Origin: Magnetococcus sp. PR-3
GTDB taxonomy: Bacteria; Pseudomonadota; Magnetococcia; Magnetococcales; Magnetococcaceae
NCBI RefSeq assembly: GCF_036689865.1
Contig: NZ_JBAHUQ010000002.1
Location: 1-64,000, forward strand
DNA: 64,000 nucleotides
Reading direction: 5' to 3'
Numbering within the stretch: the first letter of the stretch is position 1; each line of letters opens with the position of its first letter. This document shows positions 1 through 10,778 of the stretch, in pieces. The position numbers and the translations under genes were made by a program. Under the pieces are notes generated by a model. The model searched no databases. It had not been told where the DNA came from and saw only the letters and a program-made list of their open reading frames with translations.

Positions 1-546
1 ATAGCAGTCGCCCTAGAGCGCTGCAAAGGATAAGCAACCCAAAGTGACGCGCTTTAACGCTTTCATAGCCGCTGATCGATCCAATACTTATGCGGGCTTA
101 ATGGGTGCTGTCGTTGTACCCTTTTTAATCCTCTGCTTACCTCATGTTTGTACCCCATACAGCTTTATTTCTGCCTTCAATGCACGAAGGTCTGTCGCTC
201 TGTATGAGTCGTTTGCATAGATACCGTTGGAAACACCCCCACAATACAAGCTGTATAACGATCGGGTGAGGGTATCTTCTCTAGCTTATTTCCCTGGTTT
301 ACAACACAAAGAGCAGACTCCATTTTTGGGACGTCTAAATAATGTTAGTCAGCTGTTTTTACGCTCTATTTTCTCTTTCTTTCTATGCTTTGAGCCAAAA
401 GAGACCGCCTTTATTTAGAAAAAAACAACACACACCTCTTTTTTTTCTAAAGTCTTTTATTCGAATAGACGATAAAAAAGATAAGGGGATTTTTTACTTA
501 TACAATCCTCTATTCGAACAAACCACCAACGCAGTTGGAGTGCGTC
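1..546. other. Left-edge stretch with no supportable gene
   Basis: No convincing gene lies here. The plus frame from base 1 is open only to a TAA at 31-33, so it could be the last ten codons of a gene cut by the window edge, but nothing identifies it. Two short plus ORFs (227-418, 342-578) have no ribosome binding site and no protein-like composition. The 420-530 part is very AT-rich and carries two TTCGAA-centred sequences (around 458-467 and 511-520), so it probably contains the promoter of the EF-hand gene that follows. Confidence 0.5.
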
Positions 547-1011
547 ATGACTACCCTCTCTCAAGTGGTCTCCCTTAGCCAGTCCTACTACACCTTGACC
601 CAGGGCACGGATGAGAGCACCAGTCGCTTAACGGAGCTCGAGGATTACAACAGCGAGAGCCAAGGCATCTCCGTGATGGACAGCAGCTTCTCCTATGAGA
701 GCTTCTCTGCACTGGATACCGATGGTGACTTTTTTATCACCTCCAGTGACCTGGCCAGTATTACGGCATCATTCAACAGCACCCCATTAAGTTTGCTGCA
801 ACAGACCTTGGACTTGGAGAGCAGTCCGACCAACGATCTACTGGCGCTAACCGCTTATGGTAAAGCGGCTTCTTCTCTGAGCACAGATCCGGTCACCTCA
901 CAACTACTGGCCCAAGCCAATGCCTTGCAATACAGCACACTGTTTAACGATAGCAATGCTTTAAACCGAACCGTTTCAACCATTACATCTTTGCTGGATA
1001 CCACCGCTTAA
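547..1011 (+). CDS. Small EF-hand domain protein
   Basis: Protein of 154 residues, rich in Ser/Thr, with one clear calcium-binding EF-hand loop near residues 55-66 (LDTDGDFFITSSD). Asp sits at loop positions 1, 3 and 5, with Ile at position 8 and Asp instead of Glu at position 12. There is no signal peptide, membrane segment or recognised enzyme domain. The ATG at 547 is preferred over an in-frame TTG at 535 because GGAG at 537-540 lies six bases before it. A strong bidirectional terminator follows. The function is unknown; calcium binding is inferred from the loop alone. A single loop would usually need a partner, so dimerisation or a cryptic second hand (ALTAYGKAASS region) is possible. Confidence 0.7.
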   Translation: MTTLSQVVSLSQSYYTLTQGTDESTSRLTELEDYNSESQGISVMDSSFSYESFSALDTDGDFFITSSDLASITASFNSTPLSLLQQTLDLESSPTNDLLALTAYGKAASSLSTDPVTSQLLAQANALQYSTLFNDSNALNRTVSTITSLLDTTA

Positions 1012-1045
1012 ACACGCCATGTTGTTTGGTCATGGCTGTTGCACC

Positions 1046-1086
1046 AAAAAAAGGCCCTGTGTCCGTGCGATACAGGGCCTTTTTTA
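1046..1086. terminator. Bidirectional Rho-independent terminator
   Basis: The stem AGGCCCTGT/ACAGGGCCT (around 1052-1060 and 1072-1080) is flanked by an A-run on the left and a T-run on the right. It can therefore end transcription of the EF-hand gene on the plus strand and of the glmU-glmS-hydrolase unit on the minus strand. Confidence 0.9.
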
Positions 1087-1106
1087 CATAAAGTTTGATC
1101 GCAGAA

Positions 1107-1940
1107 CTATTTAGCTATTTTGGGAGCATTTAGGCGGATAAAACGACCAATGCCCCCAATAACCTCTTCTTCAATACCATAAAAGCCATGCTTGGAGCGT
1201 CCTTGACAGGGTGCATCTAAAGCCTCTTTACCCCCTTTATACCACTGGATCTCAGCCTGACCACTGCGGGATAAAATTTCAAAGAGCGGCTCAATATCTT
1301 CAGGTCGACTTTTTAAACAGCCATCCTGCATATGGTGCACCACCAAAACAGGCTTTTGAATGGGATCAAAATCCAAAGCCTCCATAACATTTTTGCCTTT
1401 ATAGTCCCCTTCAGTCATGGCGGAGAGCAAGACAACACCAGCCACACGGTGATCCAGCGCCTGCCCAACATAGGCTGCCATCTCACTGCCACGGCTAATG
1501 CCTACCAACCATACAGGAAGATCCGCTTTTTTCTTTAAGGCTTCAATCACACCCTGAACATCCTCAATGGCGGCATCACTGGTACGGTAACCCCGACGCA
1601 GATCCGTTGCATGATCTGAAGGTCCATCCAACAGGGCGACATTAAAGCCATGATGCGCCAAGCGATGACGCTCTCGAACCAAGAAGTTATTTTTGCCCCA
1701 GACTATACGTACCCCTAGATCGTCGCCCACACTGGAAATTTGTGGTGTTCCCTTGCCACCAATCATTAAAATGACGTGAGCTGTGGCTTGCTCGACCGGT
1801 GTTAACGCATAGCTTTGGGTCTGATCACCCCGGGTATAAAACGCTTCCAACACCTCACGATTGGGCAAAGGGCGGGTATCCGGCGCCGCTGCACAGGAGG
1901 CTAAAAGAGGAAGCAGCAGGGCAAATAATGAAAGTCGCAT
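1107..1940 (-). CDS. Alpha/beta-hydrolase lipoprotein
   Basis: A 277-residue protein that begins with a lipoprotein signal ending in LLASC, so Cys16 would be lipidated and the enzyme held in the cell envelope. The alpha/beta-hydrolase fold is indicated by the nucleophile elbow GISRG near residue 150, a candidate acid in HHMQDGC, and a candidate His in SKHGFYG near the C-terminus. The substrate is unknown; family members act on esters or peptides. The gene starts five bases after the glmS stop, so it is probably co-transcribed with glmU and glmS and may act on cell-envelope material. It is the last gene before the shared terminator. Confidence 0.75.
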   Translation of the reverse strand: MRLSLFALLLPLLASCAAAPDTRPLPNREVLEAFYTRGDQTQSYALTPVEQATAHVILMIGGKGTPQISSVGDDLGVRIVWGKNNFLVRERHRLAHHGFNVALLDGPSDHATDLRRGYRTSDAAIEDVQGVIEALKKKADLPVWLVGISRGSEMAAYVGQALDHRVAGVVLLSAMTEGDYKGKNVMEALDFDPIQKPVLVVHHMQDGCLKSRPEDIEPLFEILSRSGQAEIQWYKGGKEALDAPCQGRSKHGFYGIEEEVIGGIGRFIRLNAPKIAK

Positions 1941-1945
1941 AGGGT

Positions 1946-3778
1946 CTACTCCACCGTGACACTTTTTGCCAGGTTACGAGGTTGATCGACATCGGTACCT
2001 TTAAGAACAGCAATATGGTACGCCAGCATCTGTAGTGGGATCACATATAGAATGGGGGCCACAAAGTTACCACACGGCACCACAGGCACGGTATAATCGG
2101 AAGGCATACGTTGCTCAGCTTCACCCCGAGTTGTGATCATCACCACGCGGCCACCTCGGGCTTTAACCTCTTCAACATTGCTTACCACTTTTTCAAACAG
2201 CTCATCTTGGGGTGCAACCACAACCACGGGAAGATCTTCATCTATCAAGGCAATAGGACCATGCTTCATCTCTCCAGCCGCATAGCCTTCGGCATGAATA
2301 TAGGAGATCTCTTTCAGTTTAAGTGCCCCTTCTAAGGCGATGGGGAAACAGGCCCCCCGCCCCAGGAATAAAAAGCCGCCAGCATGCATCAGCTCACGGG
2401 CAATGGCTTCCAAGGATTCATCATGGGTCAATACCTGCTCAACACGGGCAGGTAACTGCTGAAGCTCCTCGACATACTGCTTTTCTAACTTAGTACTCAG
2501 TATTCCTTTTGCTTTGCCCATAGCCAACGCAAAACAGGCCAATGCCGTAAGCTGTGTGGTAAAAGCTTTGGTGGATGCCACCCCAATTTCCGGTCCTGCA
2601 TGGGTATGTAAACTGGCATCTGCTTCACGATCAATGGTGGACTCAGGTACATTGATAATACCCAGCACTTTTTGACCACCCGCCTTGGCATGACGCATGG
2701 CCGCCAAGGTATCTGCCGTCTCGCCACTTTGGGAGATGACAATCATCAACCCATTTTTACGCATCGGTGGCTGCCGGTAACGGTATTCGGAGGCAATATC
2801 CACCTGTACCGGTACTTTGGCCTGCTGTTCAATCCAATACTTGGCAACCAAGCCCGCATGCCACGAGGTACCACATGCCACAATGGTCACATCCTCAATC
2901 TGGGTCAAATCCAAACCTGCAGCATTTTGACTTATGGAGATGGTGCGGTCTGCGGGATGGATTAGCTCTTTAAGGGTCTCACCAATGGCGGTGGGCTGCT
3001 CATAGATCTCTTTTTGCATATAGTGACGATAGGGCCATTTTTCCGTCACATCGGCACTGACTTGTGTCACTTTTATCGGGCGATGAACCGATTGTCCCTC
3101 CAGATCCATTAACCGCACTTCATCCTTGGTTAATACCGCCATATCGTCATCATGCAGATAGATCATACGTCGGGTATAAGGTACCAAGGGCGTTGCGTCA
3201 GACCCAATAAAGTTCTCACCATCACCAATACCCACAATCAGCGGGCTACCCCGGCGGGCCGCTATCAGCAGATCCTCTTTACCCTGGATTAATATACCCA
3301 AAGCAAAAGCACCTTCCAATTTGTGGATGGCACGACGCACCGCAACTTCGGGCTTAGCATCAGGATCAGCTTTCATCTCCTGTTCAATCAGGTGGGGTAT
3401 GACCTCTGTATCGGTTTCAGATTTAAAGCTGACCCCTACTTGCGTCAATGCTTGCCTAAGCTCCTGATAGTTTTCAATAATCCCATTATGAACCACCGCA
3501 ACGCTTGCGGAACGGTGTGGGTGCGCATTATGAATCGTCGGTGGACCATGGGTGGCCCAACGGGTATGCCCAATACCCAAAAAACCGGTACGGGGCGTTT
3601 GGGAAAGTTCTGATTCTAAATTAACCAGTTTGCCCTCAGCTCTGGCCAAATGCAGATCACCCTGGTACCCCACCGCAATACCTGCAGAGTCATAACCACG
3701 ATATTCCAGCCGTCGTAGTCCTTCGATCAGGATCGGGGTGGCGTTACGTTCGCCGATGACACCAATGATACCGCACAT
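1946..3778 (-). CDS. glmS: Glutamine-fructose-6-phosphate aminotransferase (isomerizing)
   Basis: Makes glucosamine-6-phosphate from fructose-6-phosphate and glutamine, the entry step to UDP-GlcNAc, peptidoglycan and LPS. The 610 residues match the usual family length. The mature N-terminal nucleophile is Cys2 (MCGIIGVIG), followed by a class II glutamine amidotransferase domain to about residue 220 and two SIS sugar-isomerase domains (SQSGETADT and the C-terminal half). The C-terminus NLAKSVTVE is the conserved GlmS tail. It lies 52 bases downstream of glmU and five bases upstream of the lipoprotein hydrolase. No glmS ribozyme was recognised, as expected outside Firmicutes. Confidence 0.98.
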   Translation of the reverse strand: MCGIIGVIGERNATPILIEGLRRLEYRGYDSAGIAVGYQGDLHLARAEGKLVNLESELSQTPRTGFLGIGHTRWATHGPPTIHNAHPHRSASVAVVHNGIIENYQELRQALTQVGVSFKSETDTEVIPHLIEQEMKADPDAKPEVAVRRAIHKLEGAFALGILIQGKEDLLIAARRGSPLIVGIGDGENFIGSDATPLVPYTRRMIYLHDDDMAVLTKDEVRLMDLEGQSVHRPIKVTQVSADVTEKWPYRHYMQKEIYEQPTAIGETLKELIHPADRTISISQNAAGLDLTQIEDVTIVACGTSWHAGLVAKYWIEQQAKVPVQVDIASEYRYRQPPMRKNGLMIVISQSGETADTLAAMRHAKAGGQKVLGIINVPESTIDREADASLHTHAGPEIGVASTKAFTTQLTALACFALAMGKAKGILSTKLEKQYVEELQQLPARVEQVLTHDESLEAIARELMHAGGFLFLGRGACFPIALEGALKLKEISYIHAEGYAAGEMKHGPIALIDEDLPVVVVAPQDELFEKVVSNVEEVKARGGRVVMITTRGEAEQRMPSDYTVPVVPCGNFVAPILYVIPLQMLAYHIAVLKGTDVDQPRNLAKSVTVE

Positions 3779-3830
3779 GGTCTACAACTCCTGGCCTGCT
3801 ACCAAGCAATGGCCTATCAATGAATAATGC

Positions 3831-5255
3831 TTACTTTTTTTTGAGACTCTGACGACGCTTCTCTGCCCAACCTTCATAGTTGGTCTGCTTGGCACGGGTC
3901 AGTGCTAAAGCCCCTTCTGGAACATCCTTGGTCACCGTAGAACCGGCCCCAACAAACGCACCTTGCCCAACATTGACCGGGGCCACCAACTGGGTATCTG
4001 AGCCAATAAATACATCATCTCCCAGCACGGTTTTATGTTTATTAACCCCGTCATAGTTACAGGTAATGGTTCCAGCCCCTACGTTAACACGTCGACCAAT
4101 ATCAGCATCGCCAATGTAGGTAAGGTGATTCACCTTAGCCCCTTCACGAATCAGAGATTTTTTAACTTCACAGAAGTTACCCACCTTGGCTTTGGATTCC
4201 AAGACACTCCCTGGCCGCAACCGAGCGTAGGGACCAAGGGTACAACCATCCGCGACCTGAGCTTGATCAAAATGGCAAAAAGATAAGACCTCTACCTGAT
4301 GACCGATCTGCGTATGGCGCATTTCAGTAAAAGCCCCAATGCTACAATCTTCTCCAATATGCACACCAGGGCCCAAAATAACATGGGGCGCAACAATGGT
4401 GTCCTGTCCAATGGTCACATCCGACGCAACCCAACAGGAACTGGGGTCAACAAAGGTTACCCCTGCCAGCATATGCTTTTCTACCACGCGGTTCCGGTAC
4501 GTAGCCGCCATTGCAGCTAACTGCACACGATTATTAATACCTGCCAGTTCATGGCCATCACTGTGACAGTGCGCTCCGCTACCGCTATGTTTATGGGTCT
4601 CATCCCGTTCAGCGTTGGCCAGGGCAATAATATCTGTCAGATAGTACTCCCCTTGAGCATTGTCATTGGAGAGTTTGGACAACCAGCCAGGTAGCCCATC
4701 TAAACTGACGCAGTAAGTACCGGAATTAATCTCTTCAATTTTTCGAACTTCAGGATCGGCATCTTTCTCTTCAACAATACGTTCCAATCCCCCAACATCA
4801 TCCCGCACAATACGTCCATAACCTGTCGGAGGATGCTGTAAACAAGAGAGTACCGTCACCCCACGTTTACTCTGGCTGTGGCTCTCTAAACACTGTTTAA
4901 GGGTTTCGGTACGTATGAGGGGAACATCCCCATTTAGAATCAACAAATGATGATTTTTCAACCCATCCAGATGGGGCATGGCACATTGAACGGCATGGCC
5001 CGTGCCTAACTGAGGCGACTGTTCCACCCAGGTAATATCATCTGCATCCAACGCTTGACGAATTTGGTCCCCCTCATGACCAATCACCACCACCAACCGG
5101 CTGGGATTAAGAGCCCGCGCAGCATCCAACACATGACCTAATAAGGGCTTTTCTGCAATAGGGTGCAGAACTTTAGGAAGTTTTGAACGCATCCGGGTAC
5201 CTTTACCCGCAGCGAGAATGAGCACAGCCGATTGTTGGGACATGGAATTACTCAC
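3831..5255 (-). CDS. glmU: Bifunctional GlmU: glucosamine-1-P acetyltransferase / UDP-GlcNAc pyrophosphorylase
   Basis: Acetylates glucosamine-1-phosphate and then couples it to UTP, giving UDP-GlcNAc. The N-terminal uridyltransferase half shows the nucleotide-binding LAAGKGTRM near residues 14-22. The C-terminal half is a left-handed beta-helix of hexapeptide repeats with the catalytic-His region NHLTYIGDA and GAGTITCNYDG. The length of 474 residues is slightly longer than E. coli GlmU; a His/Ser/Gly-rich insert (HKHSGSGAHCHSDGHE) after about residue 225 explains part of this and could bind metal. It is the first gene of the glmU-glmS-hydrolase unit, with its promoter expected in the region before 5548. 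Confidence 0.97.
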   Translation of the reverse strand: MSNSMSQQSAVLILAAGKGTRMRSKLPKVLHPIAEKPLLGHVLDAARALNPSRLVVVIGHEGDQIRQALDADDITWVEQSPQLGTGHAVQCAMPHLDGLKNHHLLILNGDVPLIRTETLKQCLESHSQSKRGVTVLSCLQHPPTGYGRIVRDDVGGLERIVEEKDADPEVRKIEEINSGTYCVSLDGLPGWLSKLSNDNAQGEYYLTDIIALANAERDETHKHSGSGAHCHSDGHELAGINNRVQLAAMAATYRNRVVEKHMLAGVTFVDPSSCWVASDVTIGQDTIVAPHVILGPGVHIGEDCSIGAFTEMRHTQIGHQVEVLSFCHFDQAQVADGCTLGPYARLRPGSVLESKAKVGNFCEVKKSLIREGAKVNHLTYIGDADIGRRVNVGAGTITCNYDGVNKHKTVLGDDVFIGSDTQLVAPVNVGQGAFVGAGSTVTKDVPEGALALTRAKQTNYEGWAEKRRQSLKKK

Positions 5256-5547
5256 AAAAAAGGGAACATATTCATTTCATTGGTCCATGTATTTTAAAGG
5301 GTTTACAGAAACAACACATGGGAAAAAATAGCCTGAACTACGATCATAGCTGGGTTTTGGGCATTTATCTATTGGCCGTTTATTGCGTCATAAAGATCCA
5401 GAATCACGTAGGATCTTCTCGTCTTAATGTACTATAAAAGCCACCCTATAAACCAAAACGTCGTATTGAAAACAATTATGCGAATAACGCTTAAACCATT
5501 TTTTAAAACATCACCGTATACACCATCAGTTTCGCCTGTATTCACCC
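5256..5547 (-). promoter_or_regulatory. Upstream region of glmU
   Basis: About 290 bases between the glmU start and the atpC terminator, with no ORF of note. It must hold the promoter of the glmU unit, but no convincing -35/-10 pair could be singled out. Confidence 0.4.
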
Positions 5548-5582
5548 AAAAAAAAGGGTGATCCGATTGGATCACCCTTTTT
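5548..5582 (-). terminator. Terminator of the F1-ATPase operon
   Basis: Perfect 9-bp stem GGGTGATCC (5556-5564) / GGATCACCC (5569-5577) with a four-base loop. An A-run on the plus strand gives a long U-tract in minus-strand RNA. It stands about 20 bases after the atpC stop. Confidence 0.92.
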
Positions 5583-5603
5583 GTATACAACTAAAGCATC
5601 TGC

Positions 5604-6017
5604 TTAAAACAGTTCGCCTTCTTTCGCCGCTAACTGCGCATTGGCAAAGGCAAGCTTATCAGCAAGTTGCTTATACTCTTCACTCTCAATGGGTGTACCA
5701 TCAAGTTCATCCTGCGCTTTATCACGTGCGCTGGAAGCCTCAGTGATATCCACATCTTTACCAAATACAGCATGATCCACCAACAGGGTCACTCGGTCAG
5801 GGCGTACTTCAGCAAACCCTTTGGAGATCGCCAGATGCTGAGCATCATCACCTTGGCCAAGACGCACAACACCGCTTCGTACAGAAGAGAGCATGGATAC
5901 GTGACCACCCAGAACACCGAAATAGCCTTCGGCACCTGGAACGGTAACCAGCTGTACCGTTTCGGAGAGCAACAGTTTCTCAGGTGTAACCACCTCAAGA
6001 TCAACGGTAACGCCCAT
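5604..6017 (-). CDS. atpC: F1-ATP synthase epsilon subunit
   Basis: Central-stalk subunit of the membrane-bound ATP synthase, with a regulatory role. The 137 residues have the usual beta-sandwich N-terminal domain (EVVTPEKLLLSE, VTVPGAEGYFGVLGGH) and a C-terminal helical part (residues about 90-137) rich in Ala/Glu/Lys. It is last in the atpHAGDC cluster, 11 bases after atpD, and followed by a strong terminator. Confidence 0.96.
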   Translation of the reverse strand: MGVTVDLEVVTPEKLLLSETVQLVTVPGAEGYFGVLGGHVSMLSSVRSGVVRLGQGDDAQHLAISKGFAEVRPDRVTLLVDHAVFGKDVDITEASSARDKAQDELDGTPIESEEYKQLADKLAFANAQLAAKEGELF

Positions 6018-6028
6018 AGCGTCTCTCC

Positions 6029-7453
<1,425 letters not shown>

Positions 7454-7495
7454 TTAAAAAAACTCCGCTTTGTTACGCGTCGGTCTGCGACGTCA

Positions 7496-8374
7496 TCAAC
7501 CTTTCAGGGACTCAGCACCACTGATGATCTCAATGAGCTCAGTAGTAATGGCCGCCTGTCGGGAACGGTTGTATTTGGTTTGCAGGCTCTTGATCATATC
7601 ACCCGCGTTACGCACCGCATTGTCCATCGCGGTCATACGGGCACCATGCTCAGAAGCTTCAGATTCAGCCAATGCCTGGAAAATTTGAATGGCCAGGTTA
7701 CGAGGCAGCAGATCTTCCAACAACGCCTCTTCATCCGGCTCATACATATAACCAGCATCGTCCTCATCAGCCCCTTCTTCAATAGGCTGAGGAATGGATT
7801 GTGCCCAGGTTAACTCCTGAGTCATGGCTGATTTAAAGTGATTGAACACCAAGTAACAGGCGTCAAATTCACCATCCATGAAATCTTTGATCAGGTCTTC
7901 AACGATGTTCTTTTCCACATACTCAAAACTCATGTGGCGAGACATCTCAGTATAGACCTTACGCACCCGATCTCCATACATACGCTTGAGTACGTCGTAC
8001 CCTTTACGTCCGATGAAGGTCAGAGAAACTTGAAAGCCTTCGCTTTCCAGTTCCGCTACACGGGTGCGGGTTGCGCGGATGATCGAACTGTTGAAACCAC
8101 CACAGAGACCACGGTCGGCGGTGAAAACAATCAGATTAATCTTTTGCGCATCACCACGCCCCACCAACAACTCAGGGGCGTTGTCCCGTCCAGCAGCGGC
8201 AGGAGCCAGAGATTGCATCATCCGGCTCATGCGCTGACTGTAAGGACGGGCCGACTCGGCCTGTTCGGTTGCGCGACGCAGCTTAGCTGCTGCAACCATT
8301 TTCATAGCCTTGGTGATCTGCCGGGTATTTTTGACGGATCCGATCCGTACTTTTAGGGCTTTTAAGTTAGCCAT
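7496..8374 (-). CDS. atpG: F1-ATP synthase gamma subunit
   Basis: Rotor shaft of F1. The 292 residues start with the conserved coiled-coil MANLKALKVRIGSVKNTRQI and end with the conserved helix around RQAAITTELIEIISGAESL. The middle carries DRGLCGGFN, typical of the Rossmann-like part. An acidic insert (EEGADEDDAGYMYEPDEEALLEDLL region, about residues 195-220) is notable but within family variation. It lies between atpA (28 bases) and atpD (42 bases). Confidence 0.98.
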   Translation of the reverse strand: MANLKALKVRIGSVKNTRQITKAMKMVAAAKLRRATEQAESARPYSQRMSRMMQSLAPAAAGRDNAPELLVGRGDAQKINLIVFTADRGLCGGFNSSIIRATRTRVAELESEGFQVSLTFIGRKGYDVLKRMYGDRVRKVYTEMSRHMSFEYVEKNIVEDLIKDFMDGEFDACYLVFNHFKSAMTQELTWAQSIPQPIEEGADEDDAGYMYEPDEEALLEDLLPRNLAIQIFQALAESEASEHGARMTAMDNAVRNAGDMIKSLQTKYNRSRQAAITTELIEIISGAESLKG

Positions 8375-8402
8375 GGCTGATCCTTAACTCACCAAGGTTG
8401 GA

Positions 8403-9926
8403 TTAGGCCAGAAACTCTTTGATGATGCCGGTAAGAGCGTCACCCAGTTTAGCTTCCAGATCTTTATCCAGCTTACCATTCGTACGGATGGCATCGAGGA
8501 TATCCTGGTGCTTGGCATGCATCTGCTTGAGAATCTCAGCTTCTGCCTTCACCACATCACCCGCTTCAACATCATCCAGGTAACCTTTGGTACCGGCGAA
8601 GATAGAAGCAACCTGTTCTTCCATGGACAGCGGCTTGTACTGGCCCTGCTTAAGCAGTTCCATCAAACGCTTACCACGGTGAAGCAGTTTCTGGGTGGAG
8701 GCATCCAGATCGGAACCAAACTGCGCAAAGGCAGCCATTTCACGATACTGAGCCAGATCCAGACGCAGGGTACCTGCAACCTGTTTGGTCGCTTTAACCT
8801 GAGCAGAACCACCCACACGGGATACCGACAGACCCACAGAGATCGCAGGGCGAATACCGGAGTAGAACAGGTCGGTTTCCAAGAAGATCTGACCATCGGT
8901 GATGGAGATCACGTTGGTGGGGATGTAGGCAGCCACGTCACCATCTTGGGTTTCGATGATGGGCAGAGCCGTTAAGGAACCACCACCATTTTCAGCATTC
9001 AACTTAGCCGCACGCTCAAGCAGACGGGAGTGAATGTAGAAAACGTCACCGGGGTATGCTTCACGACCAGGAGGACGACGCAGAATCAGAGACATCTGAC
9101 GATACGCAGTAGCCTGCTTGGAAAGATCATCATAGACGATCAAAGCGTGCATACCATTGTCACGGAAGTACTCACCCATGGCGCAGCCGGTGTAGGCTGA
9201 CAAGTACTGCATGGGTGCTGGATCCGAAGCCGTAGCCGACACAACCGTGGTATAGGCCATGGCGCCGTTCTTCTCCAAGGTCTCAACAACCTGGGCAACC
9301 GTAGAACGCTTCTGACCAATGGCTACATAGATGCAGTACACAGGAGCATCGGTCTCATGGGTACGCTTCTGGTTGATGATCGTATCGATGGCCACAGCCG
9401 TTTTACCGGTCTGACGGTCACCAATGATCAACTCACGCTGACCACGACCGATTGGCACCAAACCATCCAGCGCCTTAATACCGGTGTGCAAGGGCTCATT
9501 CACCGATTGACGGGGAATAATGCCAGGAGCTTTGACTTCCGCCAAACGACGTTCAGTGGTCTCAAGCGGACCCTTGTCGTCAATGGGGTTGCCCAGACCG
9601 TCGGTCACACGACCGAGCATGCCTTTGCCCACAGGTACATCCACAATACGGCCTGTACGCTTAACGACGGTACCTTCTTTAACGGAGAGACCATCGCCAA
9701 AGATAACGATACCAACGTTATCTTCTTCGAGGTTCAGAGCCATGCCCTGAGTTCCGTCTTCGAATTCTACCATTTCGCCGGCCATGACATTGTCAAGACC
9801 ATAAGCACGGGCGATACCATCACCCACCGCGATAACTTCGCCGACTTCAGAGACTTCTGCCTCTTTACCGTACTCGGCGATCTGTTTCTTCAGGATACCG
9901 CTGATTTCCGCGACGCTGACTTGCAT
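8403..9926 (-). CDS. atpA: F1-ATP synthase alpha subunit
   Basis: Non-catalytic nucleotide-binding subunit of F1. The 507 residues include the P-loop GDRQTGKT near 169-176 and the signature [17 protein letters not shown]. Its N-terminus ([16 protein letters not shown]) is the usual delta-contacting helix. It starts six bases after the atpH stop. Confidence 0.99.
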   Translation of the reverse strand: MQVSVAEISGILKKQIAEYGKEAEVSEVGEVIAVGDGIARAYGLDNVMAGEMVEFEDGTQGMALNLEEDNVGIVIFGDGLSVKEGTVVKRTGRIVDVPVGKGMLGRVTDGLGNPIDDKGPLETTERRLAEVKAPGIIPRQSVNEPLHTGIKALDGLVPIGRGQRELIIGDRQTGKTAVAIDTIINQKRTHETDAPVYCIYVAIGQKRSTVAQVVETLEKNGAMAYTTVVSATASDPAPMQYLSAYTGCAMGEYFRDNGMHALIVYDDLSKQATAYRQMSLILRRPPGREAYPGDVFYIHSRLLERAAKLNAENGGGSLTALPIIETQDGDVAAYIPTNVISITDGQIFLETDLFYSGIRPAISVGLSVSRVGGSAQVKATKQVAGTLRLDLAQYREMAAFAQFGSDLDASTQKLLHRGKRLMELLKQGQYKPLSMEEQVASIFAGTKGYLDDVEAGDVVKAEAEILKQMHAKHQDILDAIRTNGKLDKDLEAKLGDALTGIIKEFLA

Positions 9927-9932
9927 CGGCCC

Positions 9933-10487
9933 TTATCCTTTCATGATCTCTTTGAGACGGTGTAACTGGTTGCGCAGCGAGTCATCCAACATGACGCTGC
10001 CCATACGAATAACCAAGCCGCCAAGCAGCTCGGGCTTTTCACTTACTTCTACTGAAACATCTTTGCCCGTAACATCGGCCAAAGACTTTTCCAGCTTGCT
10101 CAGATGGGTCTGAGTCAACGCTTTGGCTGTCTCGACCTTCACCTGAATACGGCCAGCACGCTCATCCACCACGCGCTGAATAGCTGTGGCTACATCAGGC
10201 AGCAGAGCCATACGGCGCTTATCGATAAGCAGACGAAGGAAATTCGCCGTCATATCGTTGGGCTTGGCATGCTCCAGGTAGGTGGAAATCAGCTTTTGCT
10301 GATCCTCTTTGGAGGCGGTTGGGTCGACCATTGCTAGAGCCATCTCCGGGGTCTCTGCCAAGAGACTTTGAAAAAGGCTGAGCTCATCCCGGACGGTATC
10401 CAGAATATTAAGCTCGCTGGCCAACTCCGCCAGGGCGGTTGCATATCGTTTAGCTAAAGTGCTTTCGTGCACGGCAAACGTCCTCAC
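9933..10487 (-). CDS. atpH: F1-ATP synthase delta subunit
   Basis: Peripheral-stalk connector that holds F1 to subunit b. The 184-residue reading has the family N-terminal pattern LAKRYATALAELA and the C-terminal domain (DVSVEVSEKPELLGGLVIRM). Two GTG starts are possible. The one at 10487 has no clear ribosome binding site. The one at 10472 has GAGG nine bases upstream and gives an N-terminus of more usual length, so it may be the true start. It is the first gene of the cluster; the F0 genes (a, b, c) are absent, so they must lie elsewhere in the genome. Confidence 0.95.
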   Translation of the reverse strand: MRTFAVHESTLAKRYATALAELASELNILDTVRDELSLFQSLLAETPEMALAMVDPTASKEDQQKLISTYLEHAKPNDMTANFLRLLIDKRRMALLPDVATAIQRVVDERAGRIQVKVETAKALTQTHLSKLEKSLADVTGKDVSVEVSEKPELLGGLVIRMGSVMLDDSLRNQLHRLKEIMKG

Positions 10488-10778
10488 GCGTCGGTGGGCA
10501 AATCGGTGAACCCGGAATGTTTAGCATTTTACGCTGCTAAGTTCAATGTTTTGACCACAATTCGGCCTATTTTTTTGGCACTCGGCAAAATATGGGGGAT
10601 TCACACAACACCATATTGCCTATGATCAAAAAGCGCTAAACTTCGAGTCTTCCGATGAAAATTAAGATATTCTAATATCGATTGACAATAAAAACCACAA
10701 CGAACTGCTTGTTATTTACCTAAAGCGGACCAATATTAACAAGAACACTTCTAAAACCTTTGCATCAGGATGCCCTAT
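10488..10778. promoter_or_regulatory. Divergent promoter region, atpH / fxsA
   Basis: About 290 bases between divergent genes, AT-rich on the fxsA side. It carries a perfect short palindrome GATATT-CT-AATATC at 10666-10679, immediately followed by a TTGACA hexamer (10682-10687) on the plus strand. No well-spaced -10 box was found for that hexamer. Confidence 0.4.

Noticed and set aside
3779-3830. glmS ribozyme upstream of glmS
   Set aside because: Only 52 bases separate glmU and glmS, too short, and no core sequence is seen; the element is typical of Firmicutes.
8508-9965. Several long plus-strand frames opposite atpA
   Set aside because: Shadows of the conserved atpA gene, with atypical composition and no start signals.
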